The position numbers and the translations under genes are program-made. Below are positions 1 through 8,954 of a stretch of 64,000 nucleotides of DNA, piece by piece. The notes beneath the pieces were generated by a model, which did not search any database, was not told the origin of the DNA, and saw only the letters and a list, made by a program, of their open reading frames with translations. How positions within the stretch are numbered: position 1 is the stretch's first letter; each line of letters begins with the position of its first letter. The DNA is from Noviherbaspirillum galbum (GTDB lineage Bacteria > Pseudomonadota > Gammaproteobacteria > Burkholderiales > Burkholderiaceae_D): the NCBI RefSeq assembly GCF_010974945.1, contig NZ_JAAIVB010000021.1, positions 1 through 64,000 on the forward strand, read 5' to 3'.

Positions 1-1373
1 GCGCCACCCTTGCCCTCGCGGCAGGCCTGCTCGGCGCAGCGGCGGCGCCGTCCGTCCTGGCCCAGGCGCCGCAGCCGGCGCCGGCTGTCGCGCCCGCCGC
101 GCCCGCGGCGTCCCGCATCCAGCTGGCCGATGCCATCCTGGCCGTGGTGAACAACGAGGTCATCACCCGGCAGGAACTCATCGACAAGCTGCGCATCGTC
201 GAGCGCCGCATGAAGAGCCAGGGCATCCAGCTGCCGCCGCCCCAGGAATTCCAGCGCCAGATGCTGGAGCGCATGATCGTCGATCTGGCGCAGATCCAGC
301 TCGCCAAGGACATGGGCATCCGCATCGATGACCTCGCCCTCGACCGCACCATCGCGCGCATTGCCGAGCAGAACAAGATGTCAGTGACGCAGTTCCGCGA
401 CCAGCTCGAACGCGAAGGCACGCCGTTCCCGCGCTTCCGCGAGGAAATCCGCGAGGAAATCATCATGCAGCGCCTGCGCGAGCGCGAGGTCGACAACAAG
501 ATCCAGGTATCGGAATCGGAAATCGACAACTACCTCGCCACCCAGGCCAGCTCCACCCGCGGCCCGCAGGAATTCAACGTGCAGCACATCCTGGTTCGCA
601 TCCCGGAGAACGCCACGCCCGAGCAGATCAACGACCGCCGCCGCCGCGCCGAAGGCGTGTTCCAGCAGCTGCAGGCGGGCGGCGATTTCGCCAAGCTGGC
701 CGCCACCTACTCCGATGCCAGCGATGCCCTGTCCGGCGGCGACCTCGGCTGGCGCACCGAAGAGCGCCTGCCGCAGATCTTCGTCGATACCGCGACCAAC
801 CTGAAAGAAGGTCAGGTGTCGCCAATCTTCAAGAGCGCCAACGGCTTCCACATCATCAAGCTCGCGGGCAAGCGCGCACCGAGCGTGGTCAAGAACGGCG
901 GCGCCGCGCCGAACGCGGTGCAGCAGACCCATGTGCGCCACATCCTCATCAAGGTCAACCAGATCACCTCGGCCGCAGATGCCCGCCGCAAGCTGGCCGA
1001 ACTGAAGCAGCGCCTCGACAACAAGGCAGCCACCTTCGACGAGCTGGCCAAGCTGTACTCCAACGACCTGTCCGCCTCCAAGGGCGGCGACCTCGGCTGG
1101 ATCTATCCCGGCGACACCGTGCCGGAATTCGAGCGCGCCATGGATGCGCTGCAGCCCGGCCAGGTCAGCGAGCCGGTGGAGTCGCCCTTCGGCTTCCACC
1201 TCATCCAGGTGATGGAACGCAAGTCCGACGACGTCTCGCAGGAGCGCCAGCGCCAGATCGCCCGCGCCGCCATCCGCGAACGCAAGATGGAAGAAGCCAC
1301 CAACGACTGGCTGCGCCAGCTGCGCGACCGCGCCTACGTCGAGTACCGCGTCGACGCCGGCGATCCGCGCTAA
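1..1373 (+). CDS. surA: Periplasmic chaperone and peptidyl-prolyl isomerase SurA (5' partial)
   Basis: The frame is open to the left edge, so the true start lies outside the window. The first visible residues form a hydrophobic Ala/Leu stretch ending in VLAQA, the tail of a Sec signal peptide. Next comes the SurA N-terminal chaperone region (DAILAVVNNEVITRQEL), then two parvulin (PpiC) domains, each with an HILV/HILI start, a GGDLGW core and a GFH(I/L)I end. SurA escorts outer-membrane proteins such as LptD through the periplasm. pdxA starts 13 nt after its stop and rsmA follows, matching the proteobacterial lptD-surA-pdxA-rsmA order. Confidence 0.95.
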   Translation, partial: ATLALAAGLLGAAAAPSVLAQAPQPAPAVAPAAPAASRIQLADAILAVVNNEVITRQELIDKLRIVERRMKSQGIQLPPPQEFQRQMLERMIVDLAQIQLAKDMGIRIDDLALDRTIARIAEQNKMSVTQFRDQLEREGTPFPRFREEIREEIIMQRLREREVDNKIQVSESEIDNYLATQASSTRGPQEFNVQHILVRIPENATPEQINDRRRRAEGVFQQLQAGGDFAKLAATYSDASDALSGGDLGWRTEERLPQIFVDTATNLKEGQVSPIFKSANGFHIIKLAGKRAPSVVKNGGAAPNAVQQTHVRHILIKVNQITSAADARRKLAELKQRLDNKAATFDELAKLYSNDLSASKGGDLGWIYPGDTVPEFERAMDALQPGQVSEPVESPFGFHLIQVMERKSDDVSQERQRQIARAAIRERKMEEATNDWLRQLRDRAYVEYRVDAGDPR

Positions 1374-1385
1374 GGAAGATCCCAC

Positions 1386-2417
1386 GTGAGCCAGCGTCCC
1401 GACATTGCCATCACCTGCGGCGAACCGGCCGGCATCGGCCCGGAGATCGCCATCCGCGCGGCCTGGGAATTGCGCGGCGAGGTCAATGGCATCCTGATCG
1501 GCGACGCGGCCCTGCTGTCGCTGCTCGCGCGCGAGATCGACCCGGCCATCCGCCTGCTTGCCATTTCCACCCAGGCCCTGCGCAACAGCGGCCTGCCGCG
1601 GCCCGGGCCGGAGCAATTGGTGGTCATCGATTGCCCGCTGGCCGAACCGGCCGTTCCCGGCAAGCTCGATTCCCGCAATGGGCGCGCCGTGCTGCAGACG
1701 CTCGACGTGGCCATCCGGTCCGCGCTGGGCGCGGTGTTCCAGGCGGTGGTCACCGCGCCGCTGCAGAAAAGCACCATCAACGACGCCGGCGTGCCTTTCA
1801 CCGGGCATACCGAGTATTTTGCGGAGAAGACTGGAACCCCCCAGGTGGTGATGATGCTCGCCGGCGGCTCGCCCATGCTGCGCGTGGCGCTGGCCACCAC
1901 CCACCTGCCGCTGAAGGACGTATCCGCCGCCATCACCGCCGACAGCCTGGTGCGCACCATCGACATCATCCACGCCGACCTGCAGCGCAAGTTCGGCATC
2001 GCCGCGCCGCGCATCCTCGTGACCGGGCTGAATCCGCATGCCGGCGAGAACGGTTACCTCGGCCGCGAGGAAATCGAGGTCATCGAGCCCGTGCTTCAGG
2101 ACGCGCGGACGCGGGGCATCGACGCCCGCGGACCGTATCCCGCCGATACCCTGTTCCAGCCGAAATACCTCGAGAACGCCGACTGCGTGCTGGCGATGTA
2201 CCACGACCAGGGCCTGCCGGTGCTCAAGCACGCCAGCTTCGGCCGCGGCGTCAACATCACGCTCGGCCTGCCGATCATCCGCACCTCGGTCGACCACGGC
2301 ACCGCGCTCGACCTCGCCGCCGCCGGCCTCGGCCATGCCGACCACGGCAGCATGATCGAAGCCATCCGCATCGCGGCCCGCATGGCCCAGGCCTCCGCCG
2401 CATCGACCTCTTCCTGA
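1386..2417 (+). CDS. pdxA: 4-hydroxythreonine-4-phosphate dehydrogenase PdxA
   Basis: NAD-dependent oxidation of 4-phosphohydroxy-L-threonine in the DXP-dependent pyridoxal 5'-phosphate pathway. The 343-residue product has the usual family length, opens with [13 protein letters not shown], and carries [13 protein letters not shown], the [10 protein letters not shown] segment and the [11 protein letters not shown] segment that holds metal-ligand histidines. The start is GTG, with AAGGAAG about 7 nt upstream. It lies between surA and rsmA with very short spacers, which suggests one transcript. Confidence 0.95.
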   Translation: MSQRPDIAITCGEPAGIGPEIAIRAAWELRGEVNGILIGDAALLSLLAREIDPAIRLLAISTQALRNSGLPRPGPEQLVVIDCPLAEPAVPGKLDSRNGRAVLQTLDVAIRSALGAVFQAVVTAPLQKSTINDAGVPFTGHTEYFAEKTGTPQVVMMLAGGSPMLRVALATTHLPLKDVSAAITADSLVRTIDIIHADLQRKFGIAAPRILVTGLNPHAGENGYLGREEIEVIEPVLQDARTRGIDARGPYPADTLFQPKYLENADCVLAMYHDQGLPVLKHASFGRGVNITLGLPIIRTSVDHGTALDLAAAGLGHADHGSMIEAIRIAARMAQASAASTSS

Positions 2418-2420
2418 TCC

Positions 2421-3185
2421 ATGAAACACATTCCCCGCAAGCGCTTCGGCCAGAACTTCCTGACCGACCAGGGCGTGCTGCACGACATCATCCGCGCCAT
2501 CGATCCGCGTCCCGAGGACGTCATGGTCGAGATCGGCCCCGGCCTGGCAGCGATGACCAGGCTCCTGCTCGACTCGCTGGATCAGTTGCACGTGGTCGAG
2601 CTCGACCGCGACCTGGTCGAGCGACTCAAGAAAAACTTCGACCCGCAGCGCCTCATCGTCCACGCCGGCGACGCGCTGCAATTCGACTTCGCCAGCATCC
2701 CGGTGCCGGAAGGACGCAAGCTGCGCGTGGTCGGCAACCTGCCATACAACATCTCCAGCCCCTTGCTCTTCCACCTGGCCGAGATCGCGCCGCAGGTGCA
2801 TGACCAGCATTTCATGCTGCAGAAGGAAGTGGTGGAGCGCATGGTCGCCGAACCGGGCAGCAAGGCCTATGGCCGGCTGTCGGTGATGCTGCAATGGCGC
2901 TATCACATGGAACTGCTGTTCGTCGTGCCGCCCTCGGCCTTCGACCCGCCGCCGCGGGTTGATTCCGCCATCGTGCGCATGATTCCCCTTCCGCAGCCGC
3001 TGGCCTGCGACGCGGCGCGTCTCGAAGCAGTGGTCACCAAGGCCTTCTCCCAGCGTCGCAAGGTGATTCGCAACTGCGTCGCCGGCATGTTCACCGAAGA
3101 CGACCTCGTCCGCGCCGGCATCGACCCGCAGGCCCGCCCCGAAGCCGTGCCGATGGAACAGTTCGTCGCCCTGGCCAATCTTTGA
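2421..3185 (+). CDS. rsmA: 16S rRNA (adenine1518-N6/adenine1519-N6)-dimethyltransferase RsmA (KsgA)
   Basis: Dimethylates two adjacent adenines in the 3'-terminal hairpin of 16S rRNA late in 30S assembly. The 254-aa protein begins with the family signature KRFGQNFL, has SAM motif I ([10 protein letters not shown]) and the catalytic motif [13 protein letters not shown]. The C-terminal region contains [12 protein letters not shown], typical of KsgA. It starts 3 nt after the pdxA stop, so translation is probably coupled. Confidence 0.96.
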   Translation: MKHIPRKRFGQNFLTDQGVLHDIIRAIDPRPEDVMVEIGPGLAAMTRLLLDSLDQLHVVELDRDLVERLKKNFDPQRLIVHAGDALQFDFASIPVPEGRKLRVVGNLPYNISSPLLFHLAEIAPQVHDQHFMLQKEVVERMVAEPGSKAYGRLSVMLQWRYHMELLFVVPPSAFDPPPRVDSAIVRMIPLPQPLACDAARLEAVVTKAFSQRRKVIRNCVAGMFTEDDLVRAGIDPQARPEAVPMEQFVALANL

Positions 3186-3207
3186 TATCCACCCTGGAGA
3201 GCATGCG

Positions 3208-3756
3208 ATGCAGGAGCCGTTGATCGAAACCGAGCGTCTCAAGCTGATCCAGGTCACGGCAAACGATGCGCCGGCGGTGGCCGATTACTACCGCCGCAAC
3301 CAGGAGCACCTCAAGCCCTGGGAGCCGGCGCGCGATCCGTATTTCTATTCACTGGAAGGTACCGAGGAGCGCCTGCACAAGGCCTGGCTCAACAGCCAGT
3401 CCGGCAGCGGCTACAGCTTCGGCTTGGTGCTGAAGGACTCCGGCGACCTCATCGGCATGTGCGCGTTTTCGAACATCGTGCGTGGGGTGTTCCAGGCTTG
3501 CCATCTCGGGTATTCCATTGACGGCGCGTGGGAAGGGAAGGGGTTGATGTCCGAGGCGATCTCGGGCGGGATTGCCTACATGTTCAACGAGGTCGGGCTG
3601 CACCGCATCATGGCGAATCATCTGCCGCATAACCGGCGGAGTGAGATGTTACTGCGCAAGCTGGGATTTGAGCGGGAGGGGTATGCCAAGGCCTATCTGA
3701 TGATTAATGGGGTTTGGCAGGATCATGTGTTGAATGCGTTGGTGCGGGTGGGATAA
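3208..3756 (+). CDS. RimJ/RimL-type GNAT N-acetyltransferase
   Basis: A 182-residue single-domain GNAT protein. It opens with IETERLKLIQVTANDA and has the LGYSIDGAWEGKGLMSEA acetyl-CoA loop and the RIMANHLPHNRRSEMLLRKL segment common to RimJ/RimL/YdaF-like protein acetyltransferases. GGAGAGC lies before the ATG. The target is not evident; a ribosomal protein N-terminus is a family-based guess. The 3' half uses more AT-ending codons than rsmA, and the gene converges on the ankyrin gene about 50 nt away, so this is where the conserved block stops and the accessory island begins. Confidence 0.85.
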   Translation: MQEPLIETERLKLIQVTANDAPAVADYYRRNQEHLKPWEPARDPYFYSLEGTEERLHKAWLNSQSGSGYSFGLVLKDSGDLIGMCAFSNIVRGVFQACHLGYSIDGAWEGKGLMSEAISGGIAYMFNEVGLHRIMANHLPHNRRSEMLLRKLGFEREGYAKAYLMINGVWQDHVLNALVRVG

Positions 3757-3807
3757 AGAGAGTTGGTGTCGCGCCTCCTAAATCGGCCCGCCTGCCTTCC
3801 CTGCTTG

Positions 3808-5727
3808 TCAGCTCAAACCGAACAGGTCCGTGATCCAGCGATCGGGCCGCTGGTTGCTATGTCCCACGCGCAACGCCGTCTGAACGGCGCTTTCATTGGA
3901 CTGACTGAGAAGCGACCTGTCCGCGCCTGCAGCCACCAGGGCGCAAATCGCGTCCTGGCTTGAAAACAGCGTCTCCGCAGCGATGTGAAGTGCCGTGCGA
4001 TTCTCGTGATCGCGGGCATTGATGTCGGCGCCCGATTGAATCAATAAGTTCAGCAGCGCAGGGTCATTCCTTGGGGCCGCCAGATGCAGGACGCTCGGAG
4101 CGGCATCGTCGCCGCTTGCATTGAGCCCCTCATGAAGCGAGTTGAGGCGAAGAAGGCTTCGCACGCACGCCAGATCGGCGTTTGGCTGGTGATGGTTGAT
4201 TGCCTCCCGCAGGCTTTGCGCCAGCCAAGCCTGTTCGTCCTGACGTTCGCTGTCGTCACGCGGACGAAAATCCAGCTCTTCGTATAGCGACAGAAGCCTG
4301 ACTGTCGAGGCTCCGGCCTGCCCATGCGACAGAGCTTGCCTGATCGCTTCGACGACACTCCGCAAATACAACGTCGATGGCGAAATGTCCTCGGATGTCT
4401 CAGCTGCCTCGCGCACGAGAGCGTATTTTGCGAGCACGAATTCGACTTCATGAACGTTGCCGTTCCGTGCGGCCTGGGCAAGCAGGTTTGCAGCCGTGCG
4501 CGGCTGGCCTGCAGGAAGTGCCGCCTGCAATTGATGGAGGTTGCGCTGATCGACAGGTTTGTCGCCAAGCACCTTTCTAAGCAGCGGGTCTTCTGCGGAC
4601 GCTTGATCGACATACCCAGCGATGATTTCCAAAATATCGTCGGTGAAGGCATCCCGCAACTCATGCACCGGGGTTGATGCATCAGTTTCAACGCGCGCGG
4701 CAGGCAAGGATGTCAATCCGGAGGATGGCGGAATAAAACTGGAAGCGCTTGCGAACGGTGAACGCATGAAGCGTCCGATCGCATCCATGAGTAATTCGCG
4801 GATCTCCCGATTCTCCTCATTATCGGACAAGGACGCCATACGCAGTGGCGTGAAACCGCGCCGCTCGTGCAGGAAGGGCGTAGCCCCGTGGTCGAGCAAC
4901 ATCCTGACCATGTCGGGCCTGCCGCGATTGACCGCAAAATGCAGGGCGCAGTTGCCATCCACGCTTCGCCGGTCAACATCCGCGCCTCTTTCGACGAGAA
5001 CCTTAGCGATGTCGTCGTGGCCTCTGGCCAGGGCGAGGATCAAGGCGGTGTCGCTGTTGGCGCTGCAGGTATTGATATGCGCGCCGCGCTGGATCAAGAG
5101 TTTCGCCATCGCCGGTTGGTCATGTTCCAGCGCCCACATCAACGCTGGATGACCGGCACCATTGCCCGCGTTAACATCAGCCCCTTTCCTGATCAGTACG
5201 TCGGCGATGTCGGTATTGCCTCGTATTGCAGCGCATATCAAGGGCGTGTTGCCTTCCTCGTCGCGCGCATTCACCTCCGCGCCGTGATGGAGATGGTGTC
5301 GGACGGCATGCACGTCACCGGCCTCTATGGCCTTGTGCAAAGAGGGATACGCAGGAGGGCGCACGGGCGGGTCTGCCTGCAGACTAAATGCGTGAAAATC
5401 GATCGGCGCAAGCGCTTCGGGAGCAAGCATGTCGTGGTTGTCTCTGGCACTGAAATGGAATGAATCGCGAGCGGATTGATTGCCAAGTGTTGTTGACTTG
5501 ACGGGGCTTTTTTTCAATCCGCTCAGGTTGCGCAATTTGCTGAACGTGATCGCGAAACGCGTCCTTGGTTTGACAGGCTGGGTCTGGATAACTCCTCCAG
5601 GGTGGGAGGGGGATGGCTTGCTGGAATCCGATATTGCCGGGCGCTGGAAGAGTTTGAACATTTGATGTCTTTGCCGGGGGTGTTGGCCATGGGGATTTCT
5701 GGCTCGAACCTTCCTTGCGAACGTCAT
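3808..5727 (-). CDS. Ankyrin-repeat protein, possible secreted effector
   Basis: A 639-residue protein with two ankyrin blocks. Residues about 127-320 hold about six repeats (HKAIEAGDVHAVRHHLHHGA, GNTPLICAAIRGN and others), and residues about 540-620 hold two to three more (ADINARDHENRTALHIAA). The region between is helical and unassigned. The first ~100 residues are Ser/Pro/Lys-rich with no Sec signal or membrane segment, a composition seen in type III/IV effectors; that is only a hint. The ATG at 5727 lacks a ribosome site, and an internal ATG at 5661 (MFKLFQRP) is an alternative. It lies 43 nt downstream of the repeat protein in the same direction, probably as an operon, and is AT-richer than the flanks. 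Confidence 0.85.
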   Translation of the reverse strand: MTFARKVRARNPHGQHPRQRHQMFKLFQRPAISDSSKPSPSHPGGVIQTQPVKPRTRFAITFSKLRNLSGLKKSPVKSTTLGNQSARDSFHFSARDNHDMLAPEALAPIDFHAFSLQADPPVRPPAYPSLHKAIEAGDVHAVRHHLHHGAEVNARDEEGNTPLICAAIRGNTDIADVLIRKGADVNAGNGAGHPALMWALEHDQPAMAKLLIQRGAHINTCSANSDTALILALARGHDDIAKVLVERGADVDRRSVDGNCALHFAVNRGRPDMVRMLLDHGATPFLHERRGFTPLRMASLSDNEENREIRELLMDAIGRFMRSPFASASSFIPPSSGLTSLPAARVETDASTPVHELRDAFTDDILEIIAGYVDQASAEDPLLRKVLGDKPVDQRNLHQLQAALPAGQPRTAANLLAQAARNGNVHEVEFVLAKYALVREAAETSEDISPSTLYLRSVVEAIRQALSHGQAGASTVRLLSLYEELDFRPRDDSERQDEQAWLAQSLREAINHHQPNADLACVRSLLRLNSLHEGLNASGDDAAPSVLHLAAPRNDPALLNLLIQSGADINARDHENRTALHIAAETLFSSQDAICALVAAGADRSLLSQSNESAVQTALRVGHSNQRPDRWITDLFGLS

Positions 5728-5770
5728 GTAAAGCGTGTGTCAATGAAAGGCCTGGTTATCAAGCCGAGTG

Positions 5771-7240
5771 CTAAAGGCTGAACTTTTTGAATCCCGTTGC
5801 AATCACGTAGCGTTCATCCATCAAATTCTTGAGGCCGGTAATTTTGGCGCTGTAGTAGACTTTTTTCATATTCAAACTTGATATTTCTGCCCCTATTTTT
5901 GAAAGCTTGTTACTTATCTGGTCAACTTTCTTTTCATCGTTTGAACTCTTTTGTTGTTTAATCAGGTCGACTTGCAAGTCCGTTGCATCTTTTATTCTTT
6001 TTTCCACACTGTCAAATTTGGACTCATTCCTGGCAATTTTTTTCAGTAATTTCTCGCTACTGATTTCTCCAGCCTTATCTTTGGCGACAGCGGCCTCTGC
6101 TCGTAAAAAAGCGGCAGTCCTTTGTCCGTTGGTCGTTTTGTTTTTATCAGCGACAGCATCGGCCTTCTTACCAAGGATATCGGGGTCCGTCTCTTCCGGA
6201 CGAGTACTTTGCATCTTGGATGCTGTTTGCAGTGTTACTGCCAATTTGGTATCCCGGACATTTTGCTTCAGGGCAAACTGGTCTTCTTTGGATAGACTGT
6301 CGTACTTGAGTTGCTGATCTTCGCTAAGCCTCAGGTTGCTTGTGCCAGTCAATTGAGAGTGAAAATCCCGTGCTTTCGTCGAAATGCTGTTGAAAGTGGA
6401 GAGGAGCATTGGCTCTCCATTTGACAAGGTCGACACAACTTCAAGTTTTGAGAGTACTGATAAACTCTCCCTGAATACCTGTTTGTCGCTTTCTGAAAGC
6501 AAATAAAATCGTTCCTTTTGATTGGTCGTTAAGGGACGATTAGCTCTTCCGCCCTCCGGGTCCCTTAGTTCGGCGTAAAATGTCTTGCCTTCCTCCGAAA
6601 GCCGGTCGTGAAATCGGGGAAGCATCGGGGCGTCGCCCACGATCGACTCTACTGTTCTGTACGAGCCTTGGAAGGCTACATTCTGCTCAAGCAGGGATAT
6701 ATCACCGAAAGGTAATCCGTTATAGGCAGCCATATGAGCATTAGACATTTGCTTCAGTCTCGGGCCACCTGATACCACGCTTGCATTAAGGTTGTTGTAG
6801 AAGTCTTGGCCGGTCGGTGTGAGCTTGTCATAGATTGGTTTAAGGATCGGGGCCTGACCAATTACCTTTGAAATCGTTGGTGCTGTTTTGGAGTGAACCG
6901 ATTGACTGCTTATCCTCGCCTCGGGTTTGGAGGCTCCAACCTGGCTTTCCCCAAGCGAGTCAACGTGCTTTCCAGTGTCCAAGGCGGAATCCGTGCCTGC
7001 CGGGTCCGGCAGATTAAAGCTGCTGCCAGTATTATGGGTAAAGGTGCTCGCGGCGCCGGCGCCGGCTCTGGCTTCGGGGTTCAATCCCAGTTTTGAGTTG
7101 GACGGAATGCCATTTGTCAGGTCAATGCTCGCGTTGCGACCATGTTCCACCGTGCTGCGCAGTTCCGGTGATGCCGGTTCATTATGCTGGCCGGCCAGTT
7201 GGATGGCTGCGGTACCTGGAGCAATTTGACTGGCAAGCAT
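5771..7240 (-). CDS. Unrecognised protein with three ~72-residue repeats and a coiled-coil tail, effector-like
   Basis: 489 residues of a family I do not recognise. Residues 1-120 are Ser/Gly/Ala/Asn-rich and look disordered, with no Sec signal. Residues 126-199, 200-270 and 271-339 are three diverged copies of one unit: a start of the type GxAPML, then a FY/FH-containing helix, an L(S/T)xxQ helix and a YxxLSxxD helix. Residues 340-470 are Lys/Glu/Ala-rich and likely coiled coil. CAGGAG lies 7 nt before the ATG. Codon use is clearly AT-richer than the genome around it, suggesting horizontal acquisition. A translocated effector or adhesin-like structural protein is possible; no function can be assigned. 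Confidence 0.8.
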   Translation of the reverse strand: MLASQIAPGTAAIQLAGQHNEPASPELRSTVEHGRNASIDLTNGIPSNSKLGLNPEARAGAGAASTFTHNTGSSFNLPDPAGTDSALDTGKHVDSLGESQVGASKPEARISSQSVHSKTAPTISKVIGQAPILKPIYDKLTPTGQDFYNNLNASVVSGGPRLKQMSNAHMAAYNGLPFGDISLLEQNVAFQGSYRTVESIVGDAPMLPRFHDRLSEEGKTFYAELRDPEGGRANRPLTTNQKERFYLLSESDKQVFRESLSVLSKLEVVSTLSNGEPMLLSTFNSISTKARDFHSQLTGTSNLRLSEDQQLKYDSLSKEDQFALKQNVRDTKLAVTLQTASKMQSTRPEETDPDILGKKADAVADKNKTTNGQRTAAFLRAEAAVAKDKAGEISSEKLLKKIARNESKFDSVEKRIKDATDLQVDLIKQQKSSNDEKKVDQISNKLSKIGAEISSLNMKKVYYSAKITGLKNLMDERYVIATGFKKFSL

Positions 7241-7362
7241 AATTTTCTCCTGGTCCGGAAGCTTCCCTATGAATGACAGGTGCTTCAGCTTGACTATGGC
7301 TTTATATGAAGTGAAATAACTCCTTAAGCAGTTTAAGTTGACAGGTTTCTCAGAACATTAAG

Positions 7363-7394
7363 AATTAGTTATTTGCATGCATGACTAATTTTTT
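7363..7394 (-). repeat. AT-rich inverted repeat upstream of the repeat-protein operon
   Basis: Arms AATTAGT (7363-7369) and ACTAATT (7384-7390) flank a 14-nt spacer containing the palindrome TGCATGCA, and are followed by TTTT. It lies about 125 nt upstream of the start of the triple-repeat gene. It could be an operator or a weak hairpin; the sequence alone does not decide. Confidence 0.4.
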
Positions 7395-7504
7395 AAAGAA
7401 GGAACAAAGTTTCTTGTGCGGTAACCCGGTACATTCCCCCGGAGTGTGAGCCGCAATTGGGTCAGCAGAGATGCCGGAAACGACTCGGAGCGCCACGGAA
7501 ACCG

Positions 7505-7531
7505 AAAAAAGATTCCCGCCTGCGCGGGAAT
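7505..7531 (-). terminator. Intrinsic terminator after gloA, built from a dispersed palindrome
   Basis: Read on the minus strand, ATTCCCGC-GCAG-GCGGGAAT forms an 8-bp stem with a 4-nt loop, followed by C and six T. The same palindrome type recurs at 26747-26766, so this is a dispersed repeat recruited as a terminator at the end of the glyQ-to-gloA operon. Confidence 0.75.
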
Positions 7532-7586
7532 GACAGCAGGAGGAATGGGATTCTCTCGCCTGCCGAGAAGGACAGGCGACTGGGGA

Positions 7587-7976
7587 TTACCCCACCTTCC
7601 GCTCAATCAACTCGATCTTGTACCCATCCGGATCCTGCACGAAGGCGATCACCGTCGATCCCCCCTTCACCGGCCCGGCCTCGCGCGTCACATTCCCGCC
7701 CTGCGCCTTCACCCGCTCGCACGCCGCATAGGCATCATCCACCGCGATCGCGATGTGTCCATACGCGCTGCCGAGGTCATAGCTATCCACCCCGTAGTTG
7801 TAGGTCAGTTCCAGCTCTGCATGATCCGGGTTGGTCCCATATCCGACGAAGGCGAGCGTGTACTTCTGCTCGGGCCGGTCATTGGTGCGCAGCAGCTTCA
7901 TGCCGAGCACGTTGGTGTAGAAATCGATGGAGCGCTGCATGTCGCCGACGCGCAGCATGGTATGTAGGATTCGCAT
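7587..7976 (-). CDS. gloA: Lactoylglutathione lyase (glyoxalase I)
   Basis: Converts the hemithioacetal of methylglyoxal and glutathione to S-lactoylglutathione in the cytosol. The 129-aa protein has the four metal ligands at the same residue numbers as Escherichia coli GloA: H5, E56, H74 and E122, consistent with the Ni/Co-dependent class. It opens with [17 protein letters not shown]. It is the last gene of the minus-strand operon, starting 6 nt after the metallopeptidase stop and followed by a terminator. Confidence 0.95.
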   Translation of the reverse strand: MRILHTMLRVGDMQRSIDFYTNVLGMKLLRTNDRPEQKYTLAFVGYGTNPDHAELELTYNYGVDSYDLGSAYGHIAIAVDDAYAACERVKAQGGNVTREAGPVKGGSTVIAFVQDPDGYKIELIERKVG

Positions 7977-7982
7977 GGTCTC

Positions 7983-8954
7983 TCAGAATATCGGCAAGGT
8001 TTCGGGGCCGCTGTCACGCAGCACGCGTTTCGCCGCCTCGAACTCGGGGAAGATCGACTGCACGGTGGCCCAGAAGCGCGGGCTGTGGTTCATTTCCCGC
8101 AGGTGGGCCAGTTCGTGCGCAATCACGTAGTCGATCTGCGGCAGCGCGAAATGGATGAGCCGCCAGTTGAGGCGGATCTTGCCTTGCGCGGTGCAGGAAC
8201 CCCATTGCGTCGTGGCTGACGAAAGCGCAAAGGAATGATAGGCCACCCCGAGTTTTTCTGCATACAGCGGCAGGCGCTCGCCGAACAGGCGCTTGGCCTC
8301 GCGCTGAAGCCAGCCCTGCACCCTGTCCTTGAGCTGCTGCTCGGTGGCATCCGGCGGCAGGCTGACGGTGAGTTCCATGGCTTCCCCGTCGAATGCCACG
8401 CCTACGCCTTGCGCCGCGCGGATGCGCAGCGTGAGGTCGCGGCCGAGGAAGGGCAGGGTGCCGCCGTCTTCCCAGCGCATCTGCGCCTGCAGGCGGCGGG
8501 CGGACCGCTCGCGGCGCTCGGTCAGCTTGGACAGGATCCAGCGCTGCTTTTCCCGGATCGCGTTTTCCAGTTCGGCGATGGTGACCCAGCGCGGCGCGGT
8601 GATTCGCAGGCCGTCTTCGTCGATCACGAAGCCGATGGAGCGGCGCTTCGAGCGGACGAGGCGGTATTCGATGACGTGGCTTTCGAGCTGGATGCGGCGG
8701 TTCCCCGGGGCAGACAATTGCGAGGATGGCGTGCCGGGCGAGGGCGAGAGCGCCAGCGGATCGCGCGCCGGCTGGAAGGGCTGCCCCCAGCCTGGCGCGG
8801 CAGGCGCGGGTGGCGGAACGGGAACGGCGGCGGGCGCCGGAGCAGGAGTCGGTGACGGCGCCGCCTCCGCAACCGGCGCGAACAGGTCGAGCTGCTGGCC
8901 GGGTTGCGGGGCGTCGCTGGAAGAATCAGGCGGAGTCTGGCGAAGCAGCTTCAA
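7983..8954 (-). CDS. YgjP-like zinc metallopeptidase (M48/DUF45)
   Basis: A 323-residue protein whose C-terminal half is the YgjP/DUF45 fold, with the zinc motif HELAHLREMNHSPRFW (HExxH plus a downstream His). The first ~75 residues are a Pro/Ala-rich linker with a QLDLFAP motif and are probably disordered. The longest frame begins at a TTG that overlaps the end of plsC by 29 nt; no better start is evident. Family members are linked to protein quality control, but the substrate is unknown. Confidence 0.85.
   Translation of the reverse strand: MKLLRQTPPDSSSDAPQPGQQLDLFAPVAEAAPSPTPAPAPAAVPVPPPAPAAPGWGQPFQPARDPLALSPSPGTPSSQLSAPGNRRIQLESHVIEYRLVRSKRRSIGFVIDEDGLRITAPRWVTIAELENAIREKQRWILSKLTERRERSARRLQAQMRWEDGGTLPFLGRDLTLRIRAAQGVGVAFDGEAMELTVSLPPDATEQQLKDRVQGWLQREAKRLFGERLPLYAEKLGVAYHSFALSSATTQWGSCTAQGKIRLNWRLIHFALPQIDYVIAHELAHLREMNHSPRFWATVQSIFPEFEAAKRVLRDSGPETLPIF

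Larger units (their letters stand above)
7241..7586. other. AT-rich intergenic region with no gene seen
   Basis: This 346-nt stretch lies upstream of the repeat-protein operon and downstream of gloA. It holds the ribosome site of the repeat protein, an AT-rich inverted repeat (7363-7390) and the gloA terminator (7505-7531). I looked for Hrp-type boxes (GGAACC...CCAC; TTCG-N16-TTCG) on the minus strand upstream of 7240 and saw none. No small ORF with a convincing ribosome site was found. Confidence 0.6.

Noticed and set aside
381-3257. A 958-codon open frame on the minus strand opposite surA, pdxA and rsmA
   Set aside because: It is antisense to three well-conserved genes, has His/Gly/Ala/Val-rich composition typical of GC-rich shadow frames and shows no family motif.
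7241-7440. Hrp-type promoter box upstream of the island operon
   Set aside because: Neither GGAACC...CCAC nor TTCG-N16-TTCG was found on the coding strand.
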